A program made the position numbers and the translations under genes. A stretch of 16,003 nucleotides of DNA, from positions 1 to 16,003 of the forward strand of contig CAZUCD010000085.1 in NCBI GenBank assembly GCA_964618855.1. Direction: 5' to 3'. The notes under the pieces were generated by a model. The model saw nothing but the letters and a program-made list of their open reading frames with translations, searched no databases and had not been told where the DNA came from. The DNA is from CAZUCD01 sp964618855. GTDB lineage: Bacteria; Sumerlaeota; Sumerlaeia; SLMS01; JANRJK01. The stretch's first letter is position 1. Every line of letters begins with the position of its first letter. This document shows positions 1 to 8,432 of the stretch, one piece after another.

Positions 1-1122
1 CGGGACATCGCGCCGGCGGGCAACAAGCTCGCCGTGCCGCTGGGCCCGGGTGAGCTGGCGCTCCTCCAGCTTGATGCCTCGGCCGTCTCCGACTTCGTCG
101 AGGACAACCCGGTGCCGGCACCGCTATTCGGCGACCTCAACCTGCCGCTGACGCACGCCTTCGAGGCGCGCACTATCACCGGGCAACTGCCCCCGATTTC
201 CGCCCTGTCGCTGAATGCCGACGGCAGTGCGCTGGCCGTCTCGCACGCGTGGTGGTTCATGCCGGGGCAGCCGATGGCGTGGGCGCTGGCGGACGGGGGC
301 GCGACCTCCCAGTTCCCGGGCGATTCGCGGTTCCCCGGCCAAACGTGGCGATTCCTTCCAAACGACGAACTTTACGGCGCGGCGGACTTTCTCGGTTTCG
401 AGTTGTTCTCCGCGGCGAACACGGCCGCGGGGCCGATCGCGGACTTCCTGGGACAGGGTGGGGGCACGCTATCCCTGACGCCTGGTGCGGGCAGCACTTG
501 GTGGGCCGCGCAGTTTCAATACGGGATTGCGAGGCTTGAGCGCTCGGCGGGCGCCTTCGAACGCGTGGGGCAGGGTTTTGCGGAGGTGGACGTGTATGAC
601 GACGTCATCGCGCCGTTCGAGGATGGCAACGCGCTCGCGATGATACGGAACACGGCCGTGTCGCGCGTGGTTCCCGGGGCGGAATCGGAAGCCGATCAGG
701 CACAGTTGGCAGTGTCGAGGATCCAGGGCGTGATGGCGATGAACGGGCGGCTGCAAGTTGCGGTGCCGCGGCGCCAGCGCGGGGTGGAACTGGTCCAGCT
801 TGATGCCGCGGGGAAGCCTTTGTCATCGACGACGATCGCGGCGGACACCCTGGAGGCGACTGCGGCGGCGTGGCTGCGGGACGACCTCCTGGCGGTCGCG
901 GATGGCCCTCGCAACGTGCGGTTCTACCGGGTGAACGAACTTGGTTCGGCCACCCTCCTGGGTTCGTGGGTGCCACCGTCCGACGGGCGGTTCTTCATCT
1001 CGGCACTGGCGGCGCGGTATCCACGGCTCGCGGTCGGGCTGCAGGACGGGCGCGTGTTCGTGGTCAATGCCGGCAGTGTGCGAACGATCGGCCTGGACCA
1101 GAGCGGGTGGCTGGTGAGGTAG
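1..1122 (+). CDS. Hypothetical beta-propeller-like protein, 3' part only
   Basis: The reading frame is open from the first base of the window to a TAG at 1120-1122, so the gene begins upstream. About 373 residues are visible. The internal GTG at 34 has no ribosome binding site of note and is not taken as the start. I do not recognise the family. The sequence is rich in short beta-type blocks followed by polar turns, for example NADGSALAVS, LLAVADGPRNVRFYRV and RLAVGLQDGRVFVV. These resemble blades of WD40- or YVTN-like propellers, especially in the last 150 residues. No catalytic motif or membrane segment is visible in this part. A propeller fold is an inference from the repeated 'LAVA-D-G-NV-FY' pattern; an irregular all-beta protein is also possible. 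A short hairpin overlaps its stop codon, and an apparently unrelated defence-type gene follows 63 bases later. Confidence 0.7.
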   Translation, partial: RDIAPAGNKLAVPLGPGELALLQLDASAVSDFVEDNPVPAPLFGDLNLPLTHAFEARTITGQLPPISALSLNADGSALAVSHAWWFMPGQPMAWALADGGATSQFPGDSRFPGQTWRFLPNDELYGAADFLGFELFSAANTAAGPIADFLGQGGGTLSLTPGAGSTWWAAQFQYGIARLERSAGAFERVGQGFAEVDVYDDVIAPFEDGNALAMIRNTAVSRVVPGAESEADQAQLAVSRIQGVMAMNGRLQVAVPRRQRGVELVQLDAAGKPLSSTTIAADTLEATAAAWLRDDLLAVADGPRNVRFYRVNELGSATLLGSWVPPSDGRFFISALAARYPRLAVGLQDGRVFVVNAGSVRTIGLDQSGWLVR

Positions 1123-1135
1123 GGGTTGCCTACCT
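1117..1135 (+). terminator. Hairpin over the stop codon of the first gene
   Basis: AGGTAGG (1117-1123) and CCTACCT (1129-1135) are perfect 7-bp complements around the 5-base loop GGTTG, and they span the TAG stop. No run of T follows, so it is not a classical intrinsic terminator. It could be a weak terminator, a 3'-end stabiliser, or chance. It lies between the first gene and the compositionally different gene at 1186. Confidence 0.35.
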
Positions 1136-1185
1136 GCGCGAGGCGTCATTCATGTTCGGAACCCGACTGAGGAGAGACTGATCTC

Positions 1186-2895
1186 ATGGCACGTTCGAGC
1201 CTTTTGGCGACCAGGGCGCTAAGCTACTTGGAACTGATCGGTAACGGACGCGAGTTTGAGGTCCCGAGGTACCAGCGAGACTATTCCTGGACGGAACTGC
1301 AATGGGAGGACCTCTGGGAGGACATTCAACGCCTAGCCGAGAAGACAGACGAGCGGCACTATCTCGGAACGATCGTGCTGCGGTCGACCTCCGACCGCAC
1401 TTTTGAGATTATTGACGGGCAGCAACGTCTCGCTACTCTCGCGATTTTCGCGCTCTCGGTGATTAGGACGCTTTCCCTCCTGGCGGAGTCGGGAGTCGAT
1501 GGTAGCGACAACGAGGAACGGGCGCAGGGCCTTCGGAATCGTTTTATCGGCGAGAAGCATCTTGGATCGCTGCAGGAGGTCAGCAAGCTCCGACTCAACT
1601 CCACGAACGATGGTTTCTTTCGAGATCACATCGTGCAGTTGCGGCCACCGACAAACATTCGAGGCGAAAAAAAGACAAACCGACTGCTGTGGGCGTGCTA
1701 CGAGTGGTTCTTGGGAAAGTTGGCTGAGGATTCAGTCCCGAAGAAAGGCGAGACTCTCGCAAACCTCCTCGTCGAATCTGCGGCTCGCGGCTTGTACTTC
1801 ATCGAGATCGTGGTAGATGATGAAGTTAACGCGTACACGGTTTTCGAGACGCTCAATGCGAGGGGCCTTGAACTTTCCACCACGGACCTGATGAAGAACT
1901 ATCTCTTCTCAAAGATTCAGTCCGCCTCGGACCTCGAGTCACTTGAGGGCAGGTGGCAACGCCTGACCGCAACTGTCAAAGCGGAGAAGTTCCCGGAGTT
2001 CCTCCGGTTTCACTACCTGTGCGAAATGTCCCAGGTGAGAACCGAGCGTCTTTACAAACTCGTTCGGGACAAAGTGACGAGCCCTACTCAGACATTTGCG
2101 TTGCTGGATGTGCTGGAACGGCGCGCGGAGATCTACGCGGCGTTGTTCGACCCAGTACACGAGTACTGGAAGGAGATTCCAGGTGCCCGCCAGATTGTCG
2201 AGGAACTCCTGCTTTTCGGGACCCGGGCTATGACTCCGGTGCTATTGGCAGGTTGGGAAAAACTCGATAAGGGTCCCGAATTCGTACGTCTACTTCAGCT
2301 AGTCTCGGTTCTGATGTTCCGCTTCACGGTAGTTGGGGAACTGAACACGCATCGCTTGGAGCCCGCTTCGCACCGATGCGCAAAGGCAATTCTCGCCGGC
2401 CAAGCGAAGTCGGTGCGGGAGATTTTCGGACTGCTTAGGGACATCTACGTGGAGGATGCCAAGTTCATTCGGGACTTCGCATCGATGGAACTCACGACGA
2501 GCGGCGGGGGAAAGAAAATCGCCAGGTACATTCTCGCAAAGCTGGAAGCGGACGCATCCGGTGGGGAGTGCGACCACCGAACTGCTGGGTTCACCCTCGA
2601 ACACATTCTACCTGAAAGTCCCGGTTCCGAATGGGCGCACTGGGCGGACACCCCCAGGACTCAAGCGGCAGCAGCACGTCTGGGCAATCTCCTGCCCTTG
2701 GAACCCGGCTTGAATCGCGAAGTCGGCAACGCGGACTTCGGTCACAAGGTGCAGCAATACGCAGCTTCGAGCTACGCGTTGGCGCGTGCAGTTGCTCAAG
2801 ATGCGCCGTCTGAATGGAACATCGAGTCGATTGAACGTCGGCAGGACAGGCTCGCGAAACGTGCCGCGCACATCTGGCGCTCGCCCTTCGTGTGA
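1186..2895 (+). CDS. DUF262/DUF1524 (GmrSD-like) restriction protein, single-chain
   Basis: The 569-residue protein has the hallmarks of a DUF262 domain: FEVPRYQRDYSW (24-35), IIDGQQRLATL (75-85) and FETLNARGLELSTTDLMKNY (220-239). A C-terminal DUF1524 HNH-type nuclease domain follows, with LEHILPE (471-477; His473 is the likely catalytic base) and RLGNLLPLEPGLN (498-510; Asn501 and Asn510). In characterised relatives such as GmrSD and SspE-like proteins, the DUF262 part is a nucleotide-binding/NTPase module that controls the nuclease. These proteins cut modified phage DNA or act with DNA phosphorothioation. The role here is therefore predicted anti-phage defence; the trigger and target are unknown. 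The ATG at 1186 follows an AGGAGA (1171-1176). The gene is clearly lower in G+C than its neighbours: three 60-base lines counted by hand gave 58, 48 and 53%. No methylase or dnd/ssp partner gene is adjacent, which fits a stand-alone type IV enzyme. Confidence 0.9.
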   Translation: MARSSLLATRALSYLELIGNGREFEVPRYQRDYSWTELQWEDLWEDIQRLAEKTDERHYLGTIVLRSTSDRTFEIIDGQQRLATLAIFALSVIRTLSLLAESGVDGSDNEERAQGLRNRFIGEKHLGSLQEVSKLRLNSTNDGFFRDHIVQLRPPTNIRGEKKTNRLLWACYEWFLGKLAEDSVPKKGETLANLLVESAARGLYFIEIVVDDEVNAYTVFETLNARGLELSTTDLMKNYLFSKIQSASDLESLEGRWQRLTATVKAEKFPEFLRFHYLCEMSQVRTERLYKLVRDKVTSPTQTFALLDVLERRAEIYAALFDPVHEYWKEIPGARQIVEELLLFGTRAMTPVLLAGWEKLDKGPEFVRLLQLVSVLMFRFTVVGELNTHRLEPASHRCAKAILAGQAKSVREIFGLLRDIYVEDAKFIRDFASMELTTSGGGKKIARYILAKLEADASGGECDHRTAGFTLEHILPESPGSEWAHWADTPRTQAAAARLGNLLPLEPGLNREVGNADFGHKVQQYAASSYALARAVAQDAPSEWNIESIERRQDRLAKRAAHIWRSPFV

Positions 2896-2904
2896 CAAGG
2901 ACGG

Positions 2905-2931
2905 CGGGGCGCGCCTACCTGTCGCGCCTTG
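2905..2931. terminator. Candidate hairpin between convergent genes
   Basis: GGCGCG (2908-2913) pairs with CGCGCC (2923-2928) across a 9-base loop, and G-T wobbles plus C2905-G2931 extend the stem. It fills the 19-base gap between the convergent stops at 2895 and 2915 and runs into the minus-strand stop codon. No T tract is visible on either strand. It may serve as a weak bidirectional terminator; G+C-rich chance pairing cannot be excluded. Confidence 0.3.
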
Positions 2932-4432
2932 GATCGAGTGCGTCCCGGACGCCCTCGCCGATTAGGTTGAAGCATGTCACCGTCATGAAGATCGCGATGC
3001 CGGGGAAGAGCGTGAGCCACCACAGGCCCTGCGGGTCGCTGCGGCTGTTGTTCAGCAGGTCGCCCCAGCTTGCCATGGGCTGCGGCACGCCGAATCCGAG
3101 GAAGCTGAGCGCGCTCTCCGTGAGGATCGAGCCGGCGATGCCGAAGCTGATGAGCACGAGGATCGGCCCCATCGCGTTGGGCAGGATGTGAAGGAAGATG
3201 ATGCGGGCGTTCGACCCGCCAAGCGCGCGGACGGCGTTGACGAAGTCCATGTTCACGAGGCGGAGGAACTCGCCGCGCTGGAGGCGGGCGACGGTGGTCC
3301 AGCTCAGAACGCCAAGCGTGATGATGATGTTCTGGATCTTGGGCGAGAGGAACGCCTGGACCGACAGGATCACCATCAGGAAGGGGAAGCAGATGACAAC
3401 CTCGATGAGGCGCGAGACGATCAGGTCCACCTTTCCCCGGAAGAATCCCGCGCACGCGCCGATGACGATGCCGATGCTGGTGTACAGCATGACCGCGAAG
3501 ATGCCGATGAGCATGGCGACGCGCGAGCCGTAGATCATGCGCGCGAGGACGTCGCGGCCGTTCGTGTCCGTGCCGAGCAGGTGGGGGTTGGGGTAGGGCT
3601 GGCCGACCTTGGGCTCGATGGTGGGCGCCGCAAACATCGGGGGCTTGCGGGATCGCTCGAGGATGTTCTCGTTCTCGCCAAAGGGCACGAGGGCCCTGAT
3701 CACCTCGCCCTTGAACGCGGGGTCGGTGGTGATCTTGCGGTAGTTGCGCGTGTCGGTGATGGGCGTCCACACCTCGCGAACGATGTAGGAGAAGGCGGTC
3801 GCCGGAATGGCCACGGCGACCACGAAGGGGAGGAACCCCTTGATGAATCTGCGGAGCGGCAGCGCGAAGAGGAGTACACACCAGTATGCGGCCATGAACC
3901 AGAGCTCGAAGATGGTCAGGGACCGGAAGGCGGGGTACGACTTGCGCGGAAGAAGTTCGGGCGTCCTGTCGAAGAATGCGGCCTCGAACTTCGACTTGGC
4001 CTGTGCGACGGCGTCGGCCCGGTCGGCGGCGGAGGCTGCCTGCCTCGCTGATGCCATGATGGAGTCGAGGCTCGCGGCATCGGCGGTGCCGAGGTGCTCC
4101 GCCATGGTGATGCGGCGCTGCTCGAGTTCGGCGAGTGCCGCGGAAACCTGCGCGGAGTCCGCGCCGGGCTTGGCGAGCTTGTCCATCGCCTCCATGGCGA
4201 GGAACATCTCGTTCTCGTAGTCGTCCACGATGACCGCGCTGACGTAGAGCGGGAGGTGGTTGGCGAGGAATGGAACGTGGACGGCGGAGGTGACGACGAG
4301 GAAGATGAGCAGGAGCCCCGCCATCGCGAGCTTGTTGCGGCGGAAGTCGCGCAGGGCGAGGGACCAATAGGACTGCGCCTCCCCCTGTCGGCGGGACTCG
4401 GGGGTCTCCTTCGTGGCTTGGGTCTCGGTCAT
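2915..4432 (-). CDS. OppC/DppC-like ABC importer permease with large insertion
   Basis: This 505-residue protein is an inner-membrane permease of the peptide/opine/nickel ABC importer family. The conserved core is clear: an N-terminal SYWSLALRDFRRNKLAMAGL stretch leads into the first membrane segment (about 35-55). The OppC hallmark HLLGTDTNGRDVLARMIYG lies at 284-302. The cytoplasmic coupling loop DFVNAVRALGGSNARIIFLH (396-415) contacts an ATPase in this family. Family members are usually about 280-320 residues. The excess lies between about 56 and 283. It contains an Ala/Glu/Lys-rich, probably helical or coiled-coil stretch (75-155) and two additional hydrophobic segments (about 171-191 and 199-217). 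The start is ATG at 4432, 13 bases after the upstream permease stop. The ribosome binding site is weak, so translational coupling is likely. It is the last gene of the operon. Confidence 0.9.
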   Translation of the reverse strand: MTETQATKETPESRRQGEAQSYWSLALRDFRRNKLAMAGLLLIFLVVTSAVHVPFLANHLPLYVSAVIVDDYENEMFLAMEAMDKLAKPGADSAQVSAALAELEQRRITMAEHLGTADAASLDSIMASARQAASAADRADAVAQAKSKFEAAFFDRTPELLPRKSYPAFRSLTIFELWFMAAYWCVLLFALPLRRFIKGFLPFVVAVAIPATAFSYIVREVWTPITDTRNYRKITTDPAFKGEVIRALVPFGENENILERSRKPPMFAAPTIEPKVGQPYPNPHLLGTDTNGRDVLARMIYGSRVAMLIGIFAVMLYTSIGIVIGACAGFFRGKVDLIVSRLIEVVICFPFLMVILSVQAFLSPKIQNIIITLGVLSWTTVARLQRGEFLRLVNMDFVNAVRALGGSNARIIFLHILPNAMGPILVLISFGIAGSILTESALSFLGFGVPQPMASWGDLLNNSRSDPQGLWWLTLFPGIAIFMTVTCFNLIGEGVRDALDPRRDR

Positions 4433-4445
4433 GGGTGCGCGGTGC

Positions 4446-6113
4446 TCACTCGTAGCTGATGCGCGGATCGACGACCGCGTACAGGATGTCGGCGACCAGG
4501 ATGCCGAGCAGCGTCATGAACGCCGCGAAGAAAAGCTCCGCGTTGATCACGGGGTAGTCGCGGTTGATGATGGCCTCAAAGGTGAGGAGGCCCATGCCCT
4601 GAATGGTGAAGATCGACTCGACGATGACGGAGCCGGCGATGAGCTCGGGAAGGATGCCCGCCGAGATCGTGATGATCGGGATGAGCGAGTTGCGCAGGGT
4701 GTGCTTGAAGACAACGGAGAACTCGGAGACGCCCTTCGCCTGCGCCGTGCGCACGTAGTCCTGCTTGATCGTCTCGAGCATGGCGCTGCGCATCTGGCGG
4801 GAGATGAACGCGATGCTCCCGTAGGTCAGCACGAGCACGGGGAGCACCATGTGCCAGATGTAGGACTTGAGGGACTCCATGAAGGAGACGCCCGGGGTGC
4901 CGAACTCCTTGCCGTCGCTGACGAGGCCGCGGGTCGGGAACCACTCGGGGAACTGCCCCCCCGTCGTGGTCATGATCAGCATCGATGCCACCCAGAACGA
5001 GGGCAGCGAGTACAGGATGAACAGGATGACGGTGATGATTCGGTCGGGTACGGTGTACCTTTTCACCGCGGAGAAGATGCCCAGCGGGATCGCGACGATG
5101 TATGCGAGGATGATGGAGGAGAATGCGAGTGCGGCCGAGCGTGGCAGGCGGTCCTTGATGAGCTCGATGACGGGGCGCTGGTGGCGGTAGGAATCGCCGA
5201 AGTCGAACAGTGCGACCTGCTTGACCCAGAAGCCGAACTGCGTGTTGAGGAAGATGTTCGCGCCGTGCTGGAGGCTGTTGTAGGTGATGAAGCGCGGGCG
5301 GTCGCGGCGCCAGAAGGACTCCCAGCGCGTGATCACGCTTCCGTTCTCCTTCGACCACGCATCGGGTGCGGAGAGGAAGTTGAACGTGGTGATCGCGGAG
5401 AGCGCCGCGTTGGCGTATTCGCCGCGCTTTGGGTCGTCGATTTCCTTCATGAGGTAGGGGATTGCAAACCCACCCGCACGGCGCACGCCCATGACGTCCG
5501 ACTTCCCCTCGAAGTAGTCGGCGACGGCCTTCCTGACGGCGGCATCCTCGAACCTGGGCTTGTTGGTGTCGTACCACTTGCGCCAGTGCTGAAGCGCCTG
5601 TTCGCGCGTGGTGATCCCGGTGGGGGCCTGCTCGAGCGCGAGCTTGGGCATGAGGTCGATCATCGCCTTGACGGCGTCCTCGGGCCTGCGGAGGTCGACC
5701 GGCTCGCCCTTGCTGTTCACGATGGGCCGGGCGTTGGGCGTTCCCACGGTTTCGAGGCGGGCAAGAGCCGCGGGGAAGGCAATCGTGTTCACGCGCACGA
5801 GCGCCTTTTCGCCGATGTCCTGCCAGAGCTTTTCCTGGCGCAGGAAGTCGTCGAGGGCGCGTTCCGCCAGGTAGTCGCGGTCCTCGAAGTTGAAGTTGAG
5901 GAGCATGGGCTTGTCGAGGCCCAGGTTGCGGCGGTTCTTCTCGAGGAGGTCGTCAAAGCCGACCTGCGCGCGCACGTTTCCGCCGGCGCCCGGCGAGACC
6001 TTCATGGCGGCCGGATCCCCGGGCGTCAGGCGCGTCAGGATGAACGTGATCAGCGTGATCCCGAACAGCGTAACGAACAGCAGCAGGACCCGCTTGATGA
6101 GGTACTTGCCCAC
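4446..6113 (-). CDS. OppB/DppB-like ABC importer permease with HEAT-like insertion
   Basis: This 555-residue inner-membrane permease has the OppB pattern. The first membrane segment (about 9-28) is followed by TRLTPGDPA (27-35) and NLGLDKPM (63-70). Near the family core, DFGDSYRHQRPVIELIKDRL lies at 304-323, then several membrane segments, the coupling loop YVRTAQAKGVSEFSVVFKHT (453-472) and the C-terminal DILYAVVDPRISYE. Normal members are about 310-340 residues. Here residues about 78-295 are an extra domain outside the membrane. It includes a HEAT-like helix pair (AGGFAIPYLMKEIDDPKR, 213-230) and two related motifs, HWRKWYDTNKPRF (176-188) and RWESFWRRDRPRF (263-275). The start is GTG at 6113, with GGGAGG 13 bases upstream inside the end of the binding-protein gene. 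It pairs with the OppC-like gene; the substrate is unknown. Confidence 0.9.
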   Translation of the reverse strand: MGKYLIKRVLLLFVTLFGITLITFILTRLTPGDPAAMKVSPGAGGNVRAQVGFDDLLEKNRRNLGLDKPMLLNFNFEDRDYLAERALDDFLRQEKLWQDIGEKALVRVNTIAFPAALARLETVGTPNARPIVNSKGEPVDLRRPEDAVKAMIDLMPKLALEQAPTGITTREQALQHWRKWYDTNKPRFEDAAVRKAVADYFEGKSDVMGVRRAGGFAIPYLMKEIDDPKRGEYANAALSAITTFNFLSAPDAWSKENGSVITRWESFWRRDRPRFITYNSLQHGANIFLNTQFGFWVKQVALFDFGDSYRHQRPVIELIKDRLPRSAALAFSSIILAYIVAIPLGIFSAVKRYTVPDRIITVILFILYSLPSFWVASMLIMTTTGGQFPEWFPTRGLVSDGKEFGTPGVSFMESLKSYIWHMVLPVLVLTYGSIAFISRQMRSAMLETIKQDYVRTAQAKGVSEFSVVFKHTLRNSLIPIITISAGILPELIAGSVIVESIFTIQGMGLLTFEAIINRDYPVINAELFFAAFMTLLGILVADILYAVVDPRISYE

Positions 6114-6122
6114 GGGGCGGGC

Positions 6123-8432
6123 TCAGCCTCCCTGCTTCGCGGAATCCGACTTCGCGCCAGGCGGAGGGTCGCCAGCCCAGTACCATTCCGAGAAGTTGTG
6201 GGGATACGGGCTCGGGTAGAGCTTGATGCCCTGAAGGTTGCGGTGGAGGAAGTAGAGTTCCTGGAAATTGAAGAGGAAGCAGTAGGGCTGGTCCTCGTTG
6301 ATGATGCGGTGCACCTCGCGGCCCATCTCCCAGCGCTTGACCGGGTCGAACTCGCGTCGCATGGCGAGGACGAGCTCGTCCACGCGGGGGTTCTTGTAGG
6401 AGACGAAGTTGTCGCCCTTGTCGCGCGACTGGCTGCTGTGCCAGATGGGGTAGAGGTCCGGGTCCATGTCGGCGGTCCACGCGAAGCGGCAGGAGTCGAA
6501 CTTCTTGTCGCGGATGGTGTCTGAGAAGATGGTCCAGTCGAGCTTGCTCAACTCGACGGCGATGCCGCCCTGGCCGAGCTTCTCCTTGATGACGTCGGCC
6601 ATCTTCTGGTGGTAGTCGCGCGCGCCGTGGTACATGTAGCGGAACTTGAACGGCGTCATCTTGCCGTCGATTTCCTTCTCGAGGATGCCGTCGCTGTCGC
6701 GGTCGTTCCAGCCGTTCTTGCGCAGGAGCCGCTTCGCGCCCTCGGGGTCGTAGTCGATGAAGGGCAGGGTGGGGTCGTAGGCGGGTGACTTGAAGTACAT
6801 CGGGCCGTTGACGGGGGCGGCGAGGTTGTCGTGGAGGTCGCGCGCGATCTCGTCGCGGGGGATCAGCATCGCAAGGGCGCGGCGCGTGTCCTTGTCGCGG
6901 AAGATCGGGTTCAGCATGTTCCAGCCGATGTAGACGTAGCCGAAGCTGCTGCGCTCCGCCCGCGTCATGATCTTCTTGAAGGACTCGGAGTTGGTGAGGT
7001 CCTGAAGCCACGTGTCGGGCTCTACGTCCACGTCGCCGTCGAGTGCCTGCTTCTCCAGTTCCTTCACGGCGGCCTGCTTGTCGGAGATCACGACCCACGT
7101 GATCTCGTCCATGTAGGGCATCTCCGGCTTCCAGAAGGGGATGGCACCCTCCGGCAGCTTGTTGGCCCAGTAGTCCTCGTTCCGGACGATGGTGAGGCTG
7201 TTGCCCTCCTTCCACTCCTTGATCTTGTAGGGACCCGTGAGGATGGGCTGGCGCTTGAAGGGATGGGAGTTGTACATCTCGGCGAAGCCCTTGGAGTCGC
7301 CGCTGTACTGCTCCGGCTTGAACACATGGCGCGGCAGCACATAGCGGTTGCCGATGCCGAAGCCGTAGGCGTCGAGGGCCTTGAAGAAGGGTCGCTTGCT
7401 GGTGATGCGGACGGCCTTGTCGCCGCCGAACAGCTCGACCCGCTCGATCGCCTCGTAGCCCGTGCGGGCCGGGGCGCAGTCGACGTCGGGGTTGAGGATG
7501 ACTTCGTCGAGCGTGAACTTCACGTCGGCGGCGGTCAGGGGCTGCCCGTCGTGCCACTTCACGCCGTCGCGGATGAAGAACTCGAACACGCAGTGGGGCT
7601 TGACGAAGGGCTCCGGCTTGGCGGCCGCGTCGCTGTCGTCAACCCACGTGTCGAGGTCGGCGATCTTGTACGTGACGGCCTTGGCCTTGAGGGCCTCGTC
7701 GTAGCCAGTGTCCACCTTGACCGTGTGGGGGAACACGGTGAGCCGCCCCGTGACGGTGCCGCCGCCCCAGTTCTCCTTCAGCTTGATGGAGCCGTCGCCG
7801 CTCTTGAGGTGCTCCCCGTCGACCACGTCGAAGCGGTTGTACGTGTCGATCCGGGCGTCCGGCACGAACGTGACCTCGGAGTCCGTGCGGTTGATGACGC
7901 GGCCTGACTGCGCGTCCTGGCCGGGAAGCTTTACGAGGTCCCCCTCGCACCAGTGCCACGCGATTACTGGGTAGGTCTCGAAGCTGAAGTAGTCCATGTC
8001 CACGAGGGAGTCGGACATCATGTTGAGGGCGACGCGCTCGGGCTGCCCCGTGACGTTGGTCACGTTGAAGTGCTGGAAGTCGGACGGTGACCGCATGCGC
8101 AGTTTTCCGCCGCGGTGTGGGGAGCCGACCTTGCCCGCCTTCACGTCGAGGTTGAACTCGTCAACCTTGGGCTCCTCGGTATACTTTGCGTAGGGGTTGG
8201 CGTCGTCGGAGGCGGCGACTTCCTTCTTCGGCGCCGGCGTTGACGCAGGTGCATCCGACTTGGGGGGGGCGGACTGGGCGGTTTCGCCGGAGCTGGCGGG
8301 CTTGGGGGGGGCCTGGGACTCCCCTGATCCGCATGCTGTGATGGCGATGGCGGCGGCAAGGGCGAGGCTTGCAAGTGACGAAGAGAGGCGGCCCGGCATG
8401 TGGCGTTGCTCGCGGGCGCGGTGAATCGTCAT
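6123..8432 (-). CDS. ABC importer substrate-binding lipoprotein, SBP family 5 (OppA-like)
   Basis: I place the start at ATG 8432, preceded by AAGGAG at good distance, giving 769 residues; a longer in-frame extension to 8624 has no such support. The signal peptide ends in ITAC (31-34), so Cys34 is the predicted lipidated residue. A Pro/Ala/Ser/Lys-rich linker (38-78) follows. The family 5 signature is clear at FFIRDGVKWHDGQPLTAADV (285-304), followed by the usual LLRKNGWNDRDSDGILEKEI region and a C-terminal lobe. Members bind peptides, nickel chelates, opines or sugars outside the cytoplasmic membrane and pass them to OppBC. The protein is longer than the usual 500-600 residues, mainly because of extra sequence at about 160-280 plus the linker. 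Its stop lies 9 bases before the OppB-like start, so it is the first gene of the operon. The ligand cannot be inferred from the sequence. Confidence 0.92.
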   Translation of the reverse strand: MTIHRAREQRHMPGRLSSSLASLALAAAIAITACGSGESQAPPKPASSGETAQSAPPKSDAPASTPAPKKEVAASDDANPYAKYTEEPKVDEFNLDVKAGKVGSPHRGGKLRMRSPSDFQHFNVTNVTGQPERVALNMMSDSLVDMDYFSFETYPVIAWHWCEGDLVKLPGQDAQSGRVINRTDSEVTFVPDARIDTYNRFDVVDGEHLKSGDGSIKLKENWGGGTVTGRLTVFPHTVKVDTGYDEALKAKAVTYKIADLDTWVDDSDAAAKPEPFVKPHCVFEFFIRDGVKWHDGQPLTAADVKFTLDEVILNPDVDCAPARTGYEAIERVELFGGDKAVRITSKRPFFKALDAYGFGIGNRYVLPRHVFKPEQYSGDSKGFAEMYNSHPFKRQPILTGPYKIKEWKEGNSLTIVRNEDYWANKLPEGAIPFWKPEMPYMDEITWVVISDKQAAVKELEKQALDGDVDVEPDTWLQDLTNSESFKKIMTRAERSSFGYVYIGWNMLNPIFRDKDTRRALAMLIPRDEIARDLHDNLAAPVNGPMYFKSPAYDPTLPFIDYDPEGAKRLLRKNGWNDRDSDGILEKEIDGKMTPFKFRYMYHGARDYHQKMADVIKEKLGQGGIAVELSKLDWTIFSDTIRDKKFDSCRFAWTADMDPDLYPIWHSSQSRDKGDNFVSYKNPRVDELVLAMRREFDPVKRWEMGREVHRIINEDQPYCFLFNFQELYFLHRNLQGIKLYPSPYPHNFSEWYWAGDPPPGAKSDSAKQGG

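Noticed and set aside
4413..6524. A 703-codon open frame antisense to the OppB-like gene, and other long antisense frames (3188-4051, 6831-7907, 9518-10630, 13623-14636).
   Set aside because: They lie opposite genes with clear family motifs. Their products are Asp/Val/His/Arg-rich without recognisable domains, as expected for mirror frames in G+C-rich DNA.
5953..7557. A 534-codon minus-strand frame, Arg/His/Pro-rich, overlapping the binding-protein gene.
   Set aside because: It is a frame-shifted reading of the OppA-like and OppB-like genes, which have real motifs in the other frame.
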